From the NCBI GenBank assembly GCA_902600395.1, contig CACKJL010000001.1, positions 1 through 64,000 of the forward strand: a DNA stretch of 64,000 nt, written 5' to 3'. The notes under the pieces are model-generated. The model saw only the letters and a program-made list of their open reading frames with translations, was not told the DNA's origin and did no database searches. The position numbers and the translations under genes are program-made. Origin of the DNA: an uncultured Prochlorococcus sp. (GTDB lineage: Bacteria; Cyanobacteriota; Cyanobacteriia; PCC-6307; Cyanobiaceae). Below are positions 49,742 to 58,900 of the stretch, piece after piece (positions within the stretch are counted from its first letter, which is position 1; each line of letters begins with the position of its first letter).

Positions 49742-50782
49742 ATGGGTCAAGATTTACCACTACTCCTTTCTGCCGCATTAGGTAAAAAAGTAAATAGGCC
49801 TCCAGTATGGATGATGAGGCAAGCAGGAAGATATATGAAAATCTATAGAGATTTAAGGGAGCGCTACCCAAGCTTTAGAGAGAGGTCTGAAAATCCTGAA
49901 CTATCATATGAAATTTCAATGCAGCCTTTTCATGCTTTCAAACCAGATGGAGTGATCCTTTTTTCAGATATTCTCACACCTCTTCCAGGGATGGGCATAA
50001 ATTTTGAAATAATAGAAAGTAAAGGTCCAATAATTGAGGAACCAATAAGAACTCTTAACCAAATAAAAAATTTAAAAGAATTAAATCCAAGTGAGAGTTT
50101 AAGTTTTGTTGGGCAAGTTCTTTCTTCACTAAAAAAAGATGTGAATAATGAGGCAACAGTTTTAGGTTTTGTTGGCGCGCCTTGGACTCTAGCCGCATAT
50201 GTAGTTGAAGGTAAAAGCAGTAAAAATTATTCTTTAATAAAATCAATGGCTTTTAAAGAACCAGATTTACTTCATAAACTTCTTGATCATTTTGCAAAAT
50301 GCATTGGTGAATATCTTAAATATCAAATAAAATCTGGAGCGCAAGTAGTCCAAATTTTTGATTCATGGGCTGGTCAACTAAGCCCACAAGATTACGATAT
50401 CTTTGCTGGCCCGTATCAAAAAAAGGTTGTTGACATTGTAAAAGCGGAATACCCAGAAACACCAGTAATTCTTTACATTTCAGGAAGTGCTGGTGTCATA
50501 GAAAGAATGGCAAAAACTGGAGTCGATATAATCTCATTAGATTGGACAGTAGATATTGAAGAGGCTTGTAAGAGAATCCCTAGCGGGATAGGAATTCAAG
50601 GTAATGTTGACCCCGGCATTTTATTCGGGAACAAAGAATCAATAAAAGAAAGGATAGATAATACTTTCAATAAAATTAATGACAGAAAATATATTCTTAA
50701 TTTGGGTCATGGGATTTTACCTGGGACTCCAGAAGAAAATGCTCAAACATTTTTTGAACATGGGAAAAAACTCACTTACTAG
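49742..50782 (+). CDS. hemE: Uroporphyrinogen decarboxylase
   Basis: The 346-residue enzyme removes four carboxylates from uroporphyrinogen III on the path to heme and chlorophyll. It has the N-terminal signature [13 protein letters not shown] near residue 21, [14 protein letters not shown] near residue 76 (the catalytic Asp), [16 protein letters not shown] near residue 138, and the His in [15 protein letters not shown] near residue 318. All catalytic residues are present. A 117-bp gap separates it from glgB. The SDR gene follows after 8 bases. Confidence 0.97.
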   Translation: MGQDLPLLLSAALGKKVNRPPVWMMRQAGRYMKIYRDLRERYPSFRERSENPELSYEISMQPFHAFKPDGVILFSDILTPLPGMGINFEIIESKGPIIEEPIRTLNQIKNLKELNPSESLSFVGQVLSSLKKDVNNEATVLGFVGAPWTLAAYVVEGKSSKNYSLIKSMAFKEPDLLHKLLDHFAKCIGEYLKYQIKSGAQVVQIFDSWAGQLSPQDYDIFAGPYQKKVVDIVKAEYPETPVILYISGSAGVIERMAKTGVDIISLDWTVDIEEACKRIPSGIGIQGNVDPGILFGNKESIKERIDNTFNKINDRKYILNLGHGILPGTPEENAQTFFEHGKKLTY

Positions 50783-50790
50783 TCAAAGTC

Positions 50791-51774
50791 TTGGCATATA
50801 AAAACTTATTAATCACAGGTGCGAATGGATGTGTTGGCCAATATTTAGTTGATTGGTTTTTAAAAAACACAAAATTCAGGCTTTATCTAATGGTAAGAGA
50901 CAAAAATAAGTTGCCAATTTCTGTTCAAGAAAATAAAAAAGTTAAGTTAATGGTCTGTGATATTAGGGAATCATATAGGTATAAAAAGGAAATTAGTCAG
51001 ATTAATTACCTAATACATACTGCTACAGCTTGGGGAGATCCAAAAAGAGCCTATGAAGTAAACATTAAAGCCTTTGAAGAATTACTTGAAATGCTTGATA
51101 TTGACAAGTTAGAAAAGATTATTTATTTTTCAACAGCTAGCATTCTTGATACCCAAACAGAATTAATGAGGGAATCATTGATTTATGGAACAGAGTATAT
51201 TCAAACAAAATATGAATGTTTCCAGAGACTTAGAAAAAGCTCATTTGCAGAAAAAACTTTCGCTGTTTTCCCTACCTTGGTTTTTGGAGGAAATCTTGGA
51301 AAAAAAAGTAAATATCCCGTAAGTTATTTAACTAGTGGATTGAAAGAAATCGGGAAATGGCTTTGGTTAGCAAGATTTTTAAAACTCGATTCTAAATTTC
51401 ACTTTATACACGCAAATGATATCGCCCAGATTTGCGGGTTTCTAATTAAAAATCATAAAGAAGAGCAATACAAAGGCTTTAGAAAATTTGTCCTAGGTCA
51501 AAAATTCATTTCAATTGATCATGCCATAATTACACTTTTAAAAAGAAACAATATGAGGAGATATTTTGCGATACCCCTTACAAAAAATATTCTAAAAATA
51601 TTATTAAGAATTCTTCCCATCCAAACCACCCCTTGGGATAGCTTCAGTATCAAGAAATATGACTTTAATCATGTCCCCATCACTAATCCTGAGACTTTCA
51701 AACTTAAAAGTTATGCCAAATCACTAAATGATATTTTAAGGTTATCAAAGTTACCAAGCTGTAATAACAATTAA
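50791..51774 (+). CDS. NAD(P)-dependent epimerase/dehydratase (extended SDR)
   Basis: The 327-residue protein has a Rossmann fold starting with LLITGANGCVGQYLVDWF (GxxGxxG, residues 6-23), YLIHTATAWGDP near residue 72, a serine/threonine site in YFSTASILD near residue 112, and an active-site YxxxK in EYIQTKYECF near residue 134. These define the extended SDR family. The substrate may be a nucleotide sugar or a hydroxy-intermediate; the context with hemE does not decide it. The start is TTG at 50791-50793. Confidence 0.82.
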   Translation: MAYKNLLITGANGCVGQYLVDWFLKNTKFRLYLMVRDKNKLPISVQENKKVKLMVCDIRESYRYKKEISQINYLIHTATAWGDPKRAYEVNIKAFEELLEMLDIDKLEKIIYFSTASILDTQTELMRESLIYGTEYIQTKYECFQRLRKSSFAEKTFAVFPTLVFGGNLGKKSKYPVSYLTSGLKEIGKWLWLARFLKLDSKFHFIHANDIAQICGFLIKNHKEEQYKGFRKFVLGQKFISIDHAIITLLKRNNMRRYFAIPLTKNILKILLRILPIQTTPWDSFSIKKYDFNHVPITNPETFKLKSYAKSLNDILRLSKLPSCNNN

Positions 51775-51787
51775 AATTCTCACAGTT

Positions 51788-51802
51788 AGGCTCCCAAAGC
51801 CT
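51788..51802 (+). terminator. Possible weak hairpin between SDR gene and petE
   Basis: A 5-bp stem (AGGCT / AGCCT) encloses a 5-nt loop 14 bases after the SDR stop. It is followed by only short T runs, so it is a weak candidate for the end of the hemE-SDR transcript. It could be chance. Confidence 0.3.
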
Positions 51803-51834
51803 TGTAATATATATAAATAAGTAAATTTTAAATT

Positions 51835-52185
51835 ATGTTACGTTCAATCTTTGCAGGGTTATTCGCAATAGTTTTAACTCTAAGTCTAGGAATTTCATCA
51901 GTTTCAGCTAAAACTGTTGAAGTAAAACTTGGAACGGATGCTGGAATGCTTGCATTTGAACCAAGTACAGTAACCATTAGTGCTGGTGATACAGTTAAAT
52001 TCGTCAATAATAAACTTGCCCCTCACAATGCTGTTTTTGATGGGCATGAGGAATTAAGTCATGCAGACCTAGCTTTTGCTCCAGGAGAGTCTTGGGAAGA
52101 AACATTTGATACTGCTGGAACTTATGATTACTATTGCGAGCCACACAGAGGCGCCGGAATGGTAGGTAAAGTTATTGTTGAATAA
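51835..52185 (+). CDS. petE: Plastocyanin
   Basis: The 116-residue precursor has a signal peptide ([21 protein letters not shown], residues about 5-25) for the thylakoid lumen, then a cupredoxin domain. Copper ligands are His in [11 protein letters not shown] near residue 62, Cys in [17 protein letters not shown] near residue 101, His three residues later, and Met in the same segment. It carries electrons from cytochrome f to photosystem I. An AT-rich promoter-like stretch lies upstream, with a short hairpin at 51788-51802. The gene is probably monocistronic. Confidence 0.97.
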   Translation: MLRSIFAGLFAIVLTLSLGISSVSAKTVEVKLGTDAGMLAFEPSTVTISAGDTVKFVNNKLAPHNAVFDGHEELSHADLAFAPGESWEETFDTAGTYDYYCEPHRGAGMVGKVIVE

Positions 52186-52187
52186 AT

Positions 52188-52223
52188 TATTTAATACTTA
52201 AGTAGTTTTTATTTAATACTTAA
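52188..52223. repeat. 14-bp direct repeat between petE and clpB
   Basis: TATTTAATACTTAA occurs at 52188-52201 and again at 52210-52223, a 22-bp period of about two helical turns. The spacing places both copies on the same face of DNA, which would suit a regulator-binding site for clpB. In AT-rich DNA it may also be a slippage product. Confidence 0.45.
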
Positions 52224-52248
52224 TACAGTCATAATTATATTTTGATTG

Positions 52249-54831
52249 ATGAAAATAGTTCCAGGCGAATTCTCTAATTCTGCATGGAGCTGTTTTCTTT
52301 TGGCCAAAGAAATTTCTTATAAAAATTATCAACAAAATGTAGACTCTGATAATTTATTATTAGCTCTTATAAAAGATGACAATATTACAAAAAAGATTTT
52401 AAAAAAAAATAATGTAAATCTAAAAGATCTTGAGAGGGAAATAATTTCTTCATTAAATGCGAAGGCAAAAATGAAAAATAAACAAGATAATTTATATATT
52501 GGTGATACTCTTCACAAAATATTTTTGAAGGCAAATGATATTAAAAATACTTTAAATGATGTAGTGATATCAACAGAACACTTAGTTTACTGTTTCACTT
52601 ATGATGATAAATATGGATTTCAAATTTTAAATCAAAAAGGTATTCCAGAATTTCTTGAAATTATAAAGAAAATGAAGTCAGATCCGGCATTAAAACATGA
52701 ATTTAATAGTTCTAATGAATCTTTGGAAAAATATGGTATTGATCTAACTCAATCTGCACGAGATGGGATTTTAGACCCTGTTATTGGTAGGGATGAAGAG
52801 ATTAGAAGAACAATTCAAATATTGAGTAGAAGAACAAAAAATAATCCAGTTCTTATTGGAGAACCTGGGGTTGGGAAAACAGCCATTGTAGAAGGGTTAG
52901 CTCAAAGAATTATTAATGGCGATGTACCTTCTGCGCTACAAGATAGGAAACTAATTTCATTAGATATGGGTTTACTTTTAGCTGGAGCAAAATATCGTGG
53001 AGAATTTGAAGAAAGAATAAAAAATATTCTAAAGAAAGTGAAAGAATCAGACGGTAAGATTATTCTTTTTATTGATGAAATTCATACGGTAGTTGGTGCA
53101 GGCGCGAGTGGAGGTTCTTTAGATGCAAGCAACCTATTAAAACCAATGCTTGCTAGAGGAGAACTTAGATGTATTGGTGCTACAACTATTAATGAACATA
53201 AACAAAATATAGAAAAAGATCCTGCTTTAGAACGAAGATTTCAAAAGATAAAAGTTGATGCTCCTTCAATAGATGATACTGTATCAATTTTAAGAGGATT
53301 GAGAGAAAAATACGAAGTTCATCATAGTGTGAGGATTTCTGATAATGCTTTAGTTGCTGCTGCAACCCTTAGCGAAAGATATATTAACGATAGATTTCTT
53401 CCTGACAAAGCAATAGATCTAATCGATGAAGCAGCCTCAAGATTAAATATGGTCATAACTTCCAAACCTGAAGAAATTGATGAAATTGATCGAAAAGTTC
53501 TACAGTTTGAGATGGAAAAATTATCTTTAAAAAGAGAAACGGATGATTTTTCTATAGAAAGATTAAAAAAAATCAATAATGAACTTATATCCCTTAAAGA
53601 TAAACAGGCAGAATTAGGCACTCAATGGAAAAAAGAAAAAAATGAAATTGATGAGATTAGCACCATAAAAGAAGAAATTGAATCTGTTCAATTGCAAATA
53701 GATCAAGCCAAAAGGAGTTTTGACCTCAACAAAGCAGCAGAATTAGAATTTGGAACTTTAAATTCTTTGCAAAAAAAATTGAAAGAAAAAAGTGAGTCCC
53801 TAGCAAATTCTCAAAAAAATGGAGATACAAGTCTTTTAAGACAAGAGGTAACTTTTGATGATATTGCTGAAGTTGTCTCAAAGTGGACCTCTATTCCAGT
53901 ACAGAACTTAAACCAGTCAGAAAAAGATAAACTCTTGAGCCTCGAGTCAATCCTTAAAGAAAAAATTATTGGTCAAGATAGTGCAATTAGGGCAGTTGCA
54001 GATTCCATTAAGAGATCAAGGACTGGTCTAAATGATCCAAGCAAGCCATTAGCCAGTTTTCTCTTTTTAGGGCCAACTGGTGTAGGGAAAACAGAGCTAA
54101 GTAAAGTAACAGCCAAAATAATATTCGATTCAAATTCCTCAATTATAAGACTGGATATGTCTGAATATATGGAAAAGCATTCAGTGAGCAAAATTATAGG
54201 TGCGCCTCCTGGATATTTAGGTTTCGAATCAGGGGGTCAACTAACTGAAGCTGTACGCAAAAATCCTTATTCATTGATACTCCTAGATGAAATAGAGAAA
54301 GCTCACAAAGATATTTTAGATATTCTCTTACAGGTTCTTGATGATGGAATCATCACTGATGGTCAAGGTCGTATAATCAATTTCAAAAATTCAATCATTG
54401 TTCTCACAAGTAATTTAGGAAGTCAATCAATAAATGATTTATCAGTTAGAAAAGAAGATACAAATGAAATTAAAAAAGTTGTAGATAATGAAATTAAAAA
54501 ATTTTTCAAGCCTGAGTTTTTAAATCGACTTGATGAAATAGTTATTTTTAATAATTTAGAATTAAATGACATAAAAGAAATTGCAAAAATCCAGCTTCAA
54601 CATTTAGAAAAAAGACTTAACAAAAAAAACTTAAAATTCAAAATTACGGATGAAGCAATTAACCAACTTGTCGAAAATAGTTTCGATCATGCCTATGGTG
54701 CAAGGCCTTTAAAAAGAATTATTCAAAAACAAATTGAGACAAAAATTTCAAATAATATATTGAATAATCATTACCTTAATAAAGACGAGATTAATATTTA
54801 TCTGATTAATGGAGAGATAAATGTTGATTAA
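52249..54831 (+). CDS. clpB: Chaperone ClpB (Hsp100 disaggregase)
   Basis: The 860-residue protein has an N-terminal Clp domain, AAA-1 with Walker [14 protein letters not shown] near residue 205 and Walker [16 protein letters not shown] near residue 275, a coiled-coil middle domain at about residues 400-520, and AAA-2 with [12 protein letters not shown] near residue 606 and [11 protein letters not shown] near residue 680. The middle domain and the lack of a ClpP-binding loop make it ClpB and not ClpC. Pore-loop tyrosines are kept (AKYRGEFEE and PPGYLGFE). The N-domain is divergent from the usual sequence. I use the ATG at 52249; a TTG just upstream at 52246 is possible. Confidence 0.95.
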   Translation: MKIVPGEFSNSAWSCFLLAKEISYKNYQQNVDSDNLLLALIKDDNITKKILKKNNVNLKDLEREIISSLNAKAKMKNKQDNLYIGDTLHKIFLKANDIKNTLNDVVISTEHLVYCFTYDDKYGFQILNQKGIPEFLEIIKKMKSDPALKHEFNSSNESLEKYGIDLTQSARDGILDPVIGRDEEIRRTIQILSRRTKNNPVLIGEPGVGKTAIVEGLAQRIINGDVPSALQDRKLISLDMGLLLAGAKYRGEFEERIKNILKKVKESDGKIILFIDEIHTVVGAGASGGSLDASNLLKPMLARGELRCIGATTINEHKQNIEKDPALERRFQKIKVDAPSIDDTVSILRGLREKYEVHHSVRISDNALVAAATLSERYINDRFLPDKAIDLIDEAASRLNMVITSKPEEIDEIDRKVLQFEMEKLSLKRETDDFSIERLKKINNELISLKDKQAELGTQWKKEKNEIDEISTIKEEIESVQLQIDQAKRSFDLNKAAELEFGTLNSLQKKLKEKSESLANSQKNGDTSLLRQEVTFDDIAEVVSKWTSIPVQNLNQSEKDKLLSLESILKEKIIGQDSAIRAVADSIKRSRTGLNDPSKPLASFLFLGPTGVGKTELSKVTAKIIFDSNSSIIRLDMSEYMEKHSVSKIIGAPPGYLGFESGGQLTEAVRKNPYSLILLDEIEKAHKDILDILLQVLDDGIITDGQGRIINFKNSIIVLTSNLGSQSINDLSVRKEDTNEIKKVVDNEIKKFFKPEFLNRLDEIVIFNNLELNDIKEIAKIQLQHLEKRLNKKNLKFKITDEAINQLVENSFDHAYGARPLKRIIQKQIETKISNNILNNHYLNKDEINIYLINGEINVD

Positions 54832-54879
54832 ATATCTAATTAAAGAATCCTATATGACTTTAAAATTAACAACTTTAAT

Positions 54880-55350
54880 CTAAGATTTGAACCAATCAGG
54901 AATTTCCTCATAACTTGCTTTATTCGATCTATTTTCTTTTGATTCTGTTTTCCAACAACATGTTCTGCCCTTATCCTTATCCTGTAAGTATTCATTAGCC
55001 CATCTCCAAATTAATTCAGAGGTAAACTCCATTCCTACATTATCCATAATTCTCAGATCTAAAGCATCTAAGTCATGTAATTTTTCCCAGTAATTCAGCA
55101 AAGGGTCATCTTTATTTATTAGAAAAGTATGGTCAAATTGCTCCTTTAGTCTATTTTCTAGGGGCTTTAGACCTGAAAAATCGACAATAAAACCATTTAG
55201 GTCTAATTTTTTTGCAGTGAACCAAAAGGTGAATGATCTTGAATATCCATGGACAAATCTGCAGTGGCCTTCATGGCGCCATTGCCTATGTGAACAGGGA
55301 AAATCCTCGTAACTTTTGCTGCATGAAAATTTCAGAGAATGAATATACAT
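54880..55350 (-). CDS. 6-carboxytetrahydropterin synthase-like protein (QueD family), HGY variant
   Basis: The 156-residue protein matches the PTPS/QueD fold. A catalytic Cys precedes the zinc site in GHCRFVHGYSRSF near residue 30, where the usual HGH is HGY. FDHTFLI near residue 72 has the conserved Asp-His, and MEFTSELIWRW near residue 108 the conserved Glu. QueD makes the 7-deazaguanine precursor for queuosine; other members act in biopterin synthesis. The Cys and first His are intact, but the His-to-Tyr change removes one expected zinc ligand, so activity or metal geometry may differ. The ATG at 55350 is preferred to a TTG one codon earlier. Confidence 0.75.
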   Translation of the reverse strand: MYIHSLKFSCSKSYEDFPCSHRQWRHEGHCRFVHGYSRSFTFWFTAKKLDLNGFIVDFSGLKPLENRLKEQFDHTFLINKDDPLLNYWEKLHDLDALDLRIMDNVGMEFTSELIWRWANEYLQDKDKGRTCCWKTESKENRSNKASYEEIPDWFKS

Positions 55351-55413
55351 CAATTAACTGTTAGGATAATTTTTAATAAAACACATTGAGTAGCATTTAA
55401 CATAACGAACATA

Positions 55414-56073
55414 ATGACTTATTCAACTAATTTTTCGATAGAGGATCTACGCTTTGATAATTATGGATTAATCCCTGCAATAGCACAAGATTGGCTTGAC
55501 GGATCAATTCTTATGCTTGCTTGGATGAACAAAGAATCTTTGACAATGACACTTGAAACCAAAAACGTTCATTATTGGAGTAGATCAAGATCCGAAATTT
55601 GGAGAAAAGGAGCTACAAGTGGAAGTACCCAAATACTTAAGGAGATAAGATTCGACTGCGATAATGATGCACTAATCCTTTTGATTGAACAAAATGGTTC
55701 AGGGGCATGTCACACTGGGGAAAAAAGTTGTTTTTTCAACGAAATCAAAATTAATCAAAGTGATAAAAAAGAGAAAAAAACAACTCCCTTCTCCAATATT
55801 TGCTCTGAATTATTCAATACAATTAACGAAAGATCAATGAATCCATCAGAAAAAAGTTACACAAATCATTTATTAACAAAAGGTAGTAATACTATTTTGA
55901 AAAAAATAGGAGAGGAATCTGCAGAATTTATAATGGCTTGCAAAGATAATGATAAAAATTCAATCTCAAATGAAGCTGCTGATTTAATTTATCATCTGCA
56001 GGTAGCCCTTATGCATAAAGGGGTTGAATGGAGAGATATACTTGCTGTTCTAGAATCAAGAAGAAAAAATTAA
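55414..56073 (+). CDS. hisI: Bifunctional phosphoribosyl-AMP cyclohydrolase / phosphoribosyl-ATP pyrophosphatase
   Basis: The 219-residue protein fuses the two enzymes of early histidine synthesis. The N-terminal HisI domain has MLAWMNKESLTMTL near residue 32, HYWSRSRSEIWRKG near residue 52, and the zinc and magnesium motif FDCDNDALILL with CHTGEKSCF near residues 85-110. The C-terminal HisE domain has ILKKIGEESAEFIMACK near residue 162 and EAADLIYHLQVAL near residue 191. The length is normal for the fusion. It diverges from the QueD-like gene. Confidence 0.97.
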   Translation: MTYSTNFSIEDLRFDNYGLIPAIAQDWLDGSILMLAWMNKESLTMTLETKNVHYWSRSRSEIWRKGATSGSTQILKEIRFDCDNDALILLIEQNGSGACHTGEKSCFFNEIKINQSDKKEKKTTPFSNICSELFNTINERSMNPSEKSYTNHLLTKGSNTILKKIGEESAEFIMACKDNDKNSISNEAADLIYHLQVALMHKGVEWRDILAVLESRRKN

Positions 56074-56136
56074 ACAATTAAAGTTTATATTTTTTATATT
56101 TTTTTCCTAAAATTTTAAAAAATCATGTTAGTTAAC

Positions 56137-56156
56137 TAATTAATAATTATTAATTA
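56137..56156. repeat. 20-bp perfect AT palindrome between hisI and the sigma gene
   Basis: The 20 bases at 56137-56156 read the same on both strands and contain only A and T. They lie 63 bases after hisI and about 78 bases before the sigma start, in a zone with many overlapping TTAATTA words (56140-56172). It could be an operator, a weak bidirectional terminator or low-complexity DNA. Confidence 0.4.
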
Positions 56157-56233
56157 AATATTAATTAATTATTACATGTATGGCTAATTACTGGATTAAC
56201 TATAAGTTAAATATATCAACAATGAGGTAAATC

Positions 56234-57157
56234 GTGAGTTCATTAAGCGATTTTCTTGGTGAAATAGGTCGTCATCAACTTTTGACTCCCGAAAGAGAAC
56301 TCACAATGGGCAGAAAAGTCCAAGAAATGGTAGTACTTGTTAATAGATGTCAAGAGGCAGGAGGGAAAGGCCCCGCTTGTGAATACTCTGAAGCTGAGAG
56401 AAAAAAGATAAAAATTGGTGAAAAAGCTAAAAACGAGATGATAACAGCCAATCTAAGACTAGTTGTCAACCTTGCCAAGAGATACCAAGGGAAAGGGTTA
56501 GAATTACTGGACTTAATTCAGGAGGGTACATTAGGTCTTACAAGGGCCGTAGAAAAATATGATCCGTCTAGAGGACATAGATTTTCCACCTATGCTTATT
56601 GGTGGATTAGGCAAGGTTTAAATAGAGCATTGTCAACTCAAAGTAGAACGATAAGGATCCCTGTTAACATCAATGAGAAACTTACAAAACTAAGATCAGC
56701 AAAATCAAAGCTTATGCAACTTAAGGGTATTCCACCTACTAGTAATGAGCTAGCTGAAGAAATGAAAATAACCAAAGAGGAAATTGACGAACTCCTTTCT
56801 TGTGAATTGAGAAGCATCACTGTTAGTCTCCAAGGTACTGTTAAATCAAAATCAGATCCTTCCGAGTTAGTTGATATTCTTCCAAGTGATCAAACTCCCC
56901 CAATGGAATTAGCCGAATTAGCCGAAAGGACAGCCTCGGCTTGGAAGTTATTAGATAAAGCAAATTTAACTGAGAAAGAAAGAAAGATAGTAAGCTTAAG
57001 ATTTGGTTTAGACGGCTCAAATGAATGGAGAACTTTAGCTGAAGTTGCAAGACATATGAGTTGTAGCAGGGAATATTGCCGACAAGTTGTTCAACGTGCT
57101 TTAAGAAAACTTAGAAAAGCAGGAATACAGAATGGATTAGTTGATAGTATTAGCTAA
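56234..57157 (+). CDS. Group 2 sigma-70 factor
   Basis: The 307-residue sigma factor has region 1.2 (LSDFLGEIGRHQLLTPEREL, residues 4-23), region 2 with NLRLVVNLAKRYQGKGLELLDLIQEG near residue 74 (shown in part), and RFSTYAYWWIRQGLNRAL near residue 116 (2.3-2.4), region 3, and region 4 with an HTH in EWRTLAEVARHMSCSREYCRQ near residue 260 (in part). It lacks the long N-terminal region of the primary sigma, so it is a group 2, non-essential type that recognises similar promoters under stress or circadian control. The GTG start at 56234 follows GAGG by 6 bases (AATGAGGTAAATCGTG). Confidence 0.93.
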   Translation: MSSLSDFLGEIGRHQLLTPERELTMGRKVQEMVVLVNRCQEAGGKGPACEYSEAERKKIKIGEKAKNEMITANLRLVVNLAKRYQGKGLELLDLIQEGTLGLTRAVEKYDPSRGHRFSTYAYWWIRQGLNRALSTQSRTIRIPVNINEKLTKLRSAKSKLMQLKGIPPTSNELAEEMKITKEEIDELLSCELRSITVSLQGTVKSKSDPSELVDILPSDQTPPMELAELAERTASAWKLLDKANLTEKERKIVSLRFGLDGSNEWRTLAEVARHMSCSREYCRQVVQRALRKLRKAGIQNGLVDSIS

Positions 57158-57194
57158 AAATTTCATTAAAAATATTTAAATTTCATTTATAAGG

Positions 57195-57563
57195 ATGAAA
57201 GAGAATTACAAAACTCAAGAAAAAGTCTATGATGCTGAAGTTTTAGAAAGTTCAACATTTGATGAAAATATCATTATCAAGATTCTCATTAAAGCGGGAA
57301 GAACAATTGCCAAGCCTGCTTTAGAAGTTTTGGAGATGGCATTAGATCCTTATACTCCTGCACAAGTGAGAGTTTCATTAATGGCTGCTTTAGCATATTT
57401 GATTATGCCATTTGATCTTTTCCCTGACTTTATGCCTTTAGTTGGTTTTAGTGATGATTTTGTAGCCCTCACAGCAGTACTCAGTATATGGAGCAAATAC
57501 ATGACTCCTTCAATAAGAGCAAGAGCAGAGAATAAGCTTAATAAGTTATTTCCTTTTTATTAA
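57195..57563 (+). CDS. YkvA family protein (DUF1232)
   Basis: The 122-residue protein carries the DUF1232 core: RVSLMAALAYLIMPFDLFPDFMP near residue 78 (shown in part) and GFSDDFVALTAVLSIWSKY. The domain is a short amphipathic membrane-associated unit with the conserved P-x-D-L-x-P-D. The biochemical role is unknown. The following gene starts directly after its stop codon, so the two genes are co-transcribed. Confidence 0.85.
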   Translation: MKENYKTQEKVYDAEVLESSTFDENIIIKILIKAGRTIAKPALEVLEMALDPYTPAQVRVSLMAALAYLIMPFDLFPDFMPLVGFSDDFVALTAVLSIWSKYMTPSIRARAENKLNKLFPFY

Positions 57564-57884
57564 ATGAGTAAATTATCTATAAAGGAAGAAAAAGAACTCG
57601 TCTCCTTCATTAAAGATTGGTTAAAAACGCATGGATTTACCCAAAAAGACTTAGCAAATGAATTAAATATCAAATCGAGTAGAACCTCCGAGATTATTCT
57701 CAAAATGAAAGAATTATATAAAAAAGGCGGCATGTTCAATATTGCAAAAAATCTTATAAAGATTGAGCAAAAATGGTTAAATAATATCAAGAACGACTAT
57801 CTAGAAACAAAACAAACACCACCATATAATCAATTAGATATCGACTCATTAGTAAACCAGATAAATAAAGATACTAGTAAATAA
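57564..57884 (+). CDS. Small helix-turn-helix protein after YkvA
   Basis: The 106-residue protein has an N-terminal HTH pattern: WLKTHGFTQKDLANELNIKS (residues 19-38), in which FTQKDLANELNI resembles the recognition segment of XRE-type repressors, followed by SRTSEIILKMKELY. The rest is helical and lysine-rich. The start is immediately after the YkvA stop. Its stop codon falls in a tandem 16-bp duplication (57865-57896), which may have altered the C-terminus. Its target is unknown. Confidence 0.7.
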   Translation: MSKLSIKEEKELVSFIKDWLKTHGFTQKDLANELNIKSSRTSEIILKMKELYKKGGMFNIAKNLIKIEQKWLNNIKNDYLETKQTPPYNQLDIDSLVNQINKDTSK

Positions 57885-57896
57885 AGATACTAGTAA
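57865..57896 (+). repeat. Tandem 16-bp duplication at the end of the HTH gene
   Basis: ATAAAGATACTAGTAA occurs twice in direct succession (57865-57880, 57881-57896). The stop codon of the HTH gene (57882-57884) is in the second copy. Since 16 is not a multiple of 3, duplication shifts the frame. It looks like a recent replication-slippage event. Confidence 0.85.
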
Positions 57897-58094
57897 ATAA
57901 ATATTATTTAAAATAATATATTTTTAATTAAAAATGATAAAACCTTTTAAAACTAACTTTTAAATAAATATCGTTTTAACTCCTAAATAAGATAAATAAT
58001 TGAATTATTAAAGCAAAAATAATATGTATTTTTAAGTTGAATTAATTCTTTTAATAAATAGTTAATTATTACTAAATTTTTTCGTAAATCATAT

Positions 58095-58364
58095 TTAAAA
58101 TGCTTGAATCCATGGATAAATATCATAATTAATCCATATACCTTTCTCCCAATATATATCCTCTTCAATAAGATCTTTCAACTCGTTTACATCATTAGCA
58201 TTAAAAATTCCAAACAAATATTTGGCGCATTTTGTTGGCCCTAATGTAACTAAAATATCGCTATCTTTTAAGTTTTTAAGTCTCTTAAGATGTTGTTCTC
58301 GAAATGGTTCCCTTTTAATAATTGCATCTTCACAGTACCTTCCAAAAACTACAAACTTTTCCAT
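58095..58364 (-). CDS. YCII-related protein
   Basis: The 89-residue product from the ATG at 58362-58364 has the YCII layout: a strand start EKFVVFGRYCED, REQHLKRLKNLKDSDILVTLGP near residue 27 (shown in part), then LFGIFNANDVNELKDLIEEDIYW and a final GIWINYDIYPW. The conserved His and Asp of YCII proteins are present in the helix and strand (EQHL, DSDI). An upstream frame of 15 hydrophobic codons is not part of the family. The function is unknown. A 210-base AT-rich region to its left (57885-58094) holds no gene I can support. Confidence 0.78.
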   Translation of the reverse strand: MEKFVVFGRYCEDAIIKREPFREQHLKRLKNLKDSDILVTLGPTKCAKYLFGIFNANDVNELKDLIEEDIYWEKGIWINYDIYPWIQAF

Positions 58365-58461
58365 TTTTAAATATAAATAATAGAATGAATAGATACTTAA
58401 TAATTGCATATATTACACGCAGATTGCTATGTTATTTAATACAACTTTCTTTTAATTAATT

Positions 58462-58818
58462 ATGCTAACTGGTAGCGATCTCCTTGCAAAAGTTAAAGAA
58501 CTTGGTGATGTTAGCAAATCTGACCTAGTTCGCGCCTGTGGATATGTTTCCACTAAAAAAAACGGAGGTGAACGCTTAAACTTTACCGCATTTTATGAAG
58601 CACTTTTAGAAGCAAAAGGGGTTAATCTTGGTGATTCTGGAGTTGCAGGTATTGGAAAAGGTGGAAGAAAACTTAGTTATATTGCTACAGTTCAAGGCAA
58701 TGGAAATCTTCTGATTGGGAAAGCATATACAGCACTTCTTGATCTAAAAGCAGGTGATGAATTCGAAATTAAGCTGGGAAGAAAACAAATCAGATTATTA
58801 CCTACAGAAGAATCGTAA
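58462..58818 (+). CDS. cyAbrB-type transcriptional regulator
   Basis: The 118-residue protein has an N-terminal helical part typical of cyanobacteria (LTGSDLLAKVKELGDVSKSD, residues 2-21) followed by GYVSTKKNGGERLNFTAFYEALLEAKG, and a C-terminal AbrB-like part with LIGKAYTALLDLKAGDEFEIKLGRKQIRL near residue 86 (shown in part). cyAbrB proteins bind DNA as dimers and control carbon and nitrogen responses in cyanobacteria. The gene is monocistronic and has an AT-rich upstream region of 97 bases shared with the divergent YCII gene. Confidence 0.92.
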   Translation: MLTGSDLLAKVKELGDVSKSDLVRACGYVSTKKNGGERLNFTAFYEALLEAKGVNLGDSGVAGIGKGGRKLSYIATVQGNGNLLIGKAYTALLDLKAGDEFEIKLGRKQIRLLPTEES

Positions 58819-58900
58819 AGACAACAACAATAAATTGGTTATGACATTTTTAATTAATTTTATATAAATAATTCTTTTAATTAATAAATTATCTTTGTAT

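Noticed and set aside
57885..58094. AT-rich gap as a possible RNA gene or origin
   Set aside because: No stable hairpin, DnaA-box cluster or known small-RNA motif was seen; only low-complexity A/T sequence.
57983..58168. 61-codon minus-strand frame in the AT-rich gap
   Set aside because: It overlaps the YCII gene in another frame and its translation is low-complexity, rich in Ile, Lys and Tyr as expected of AT-rich noncoding DNA.
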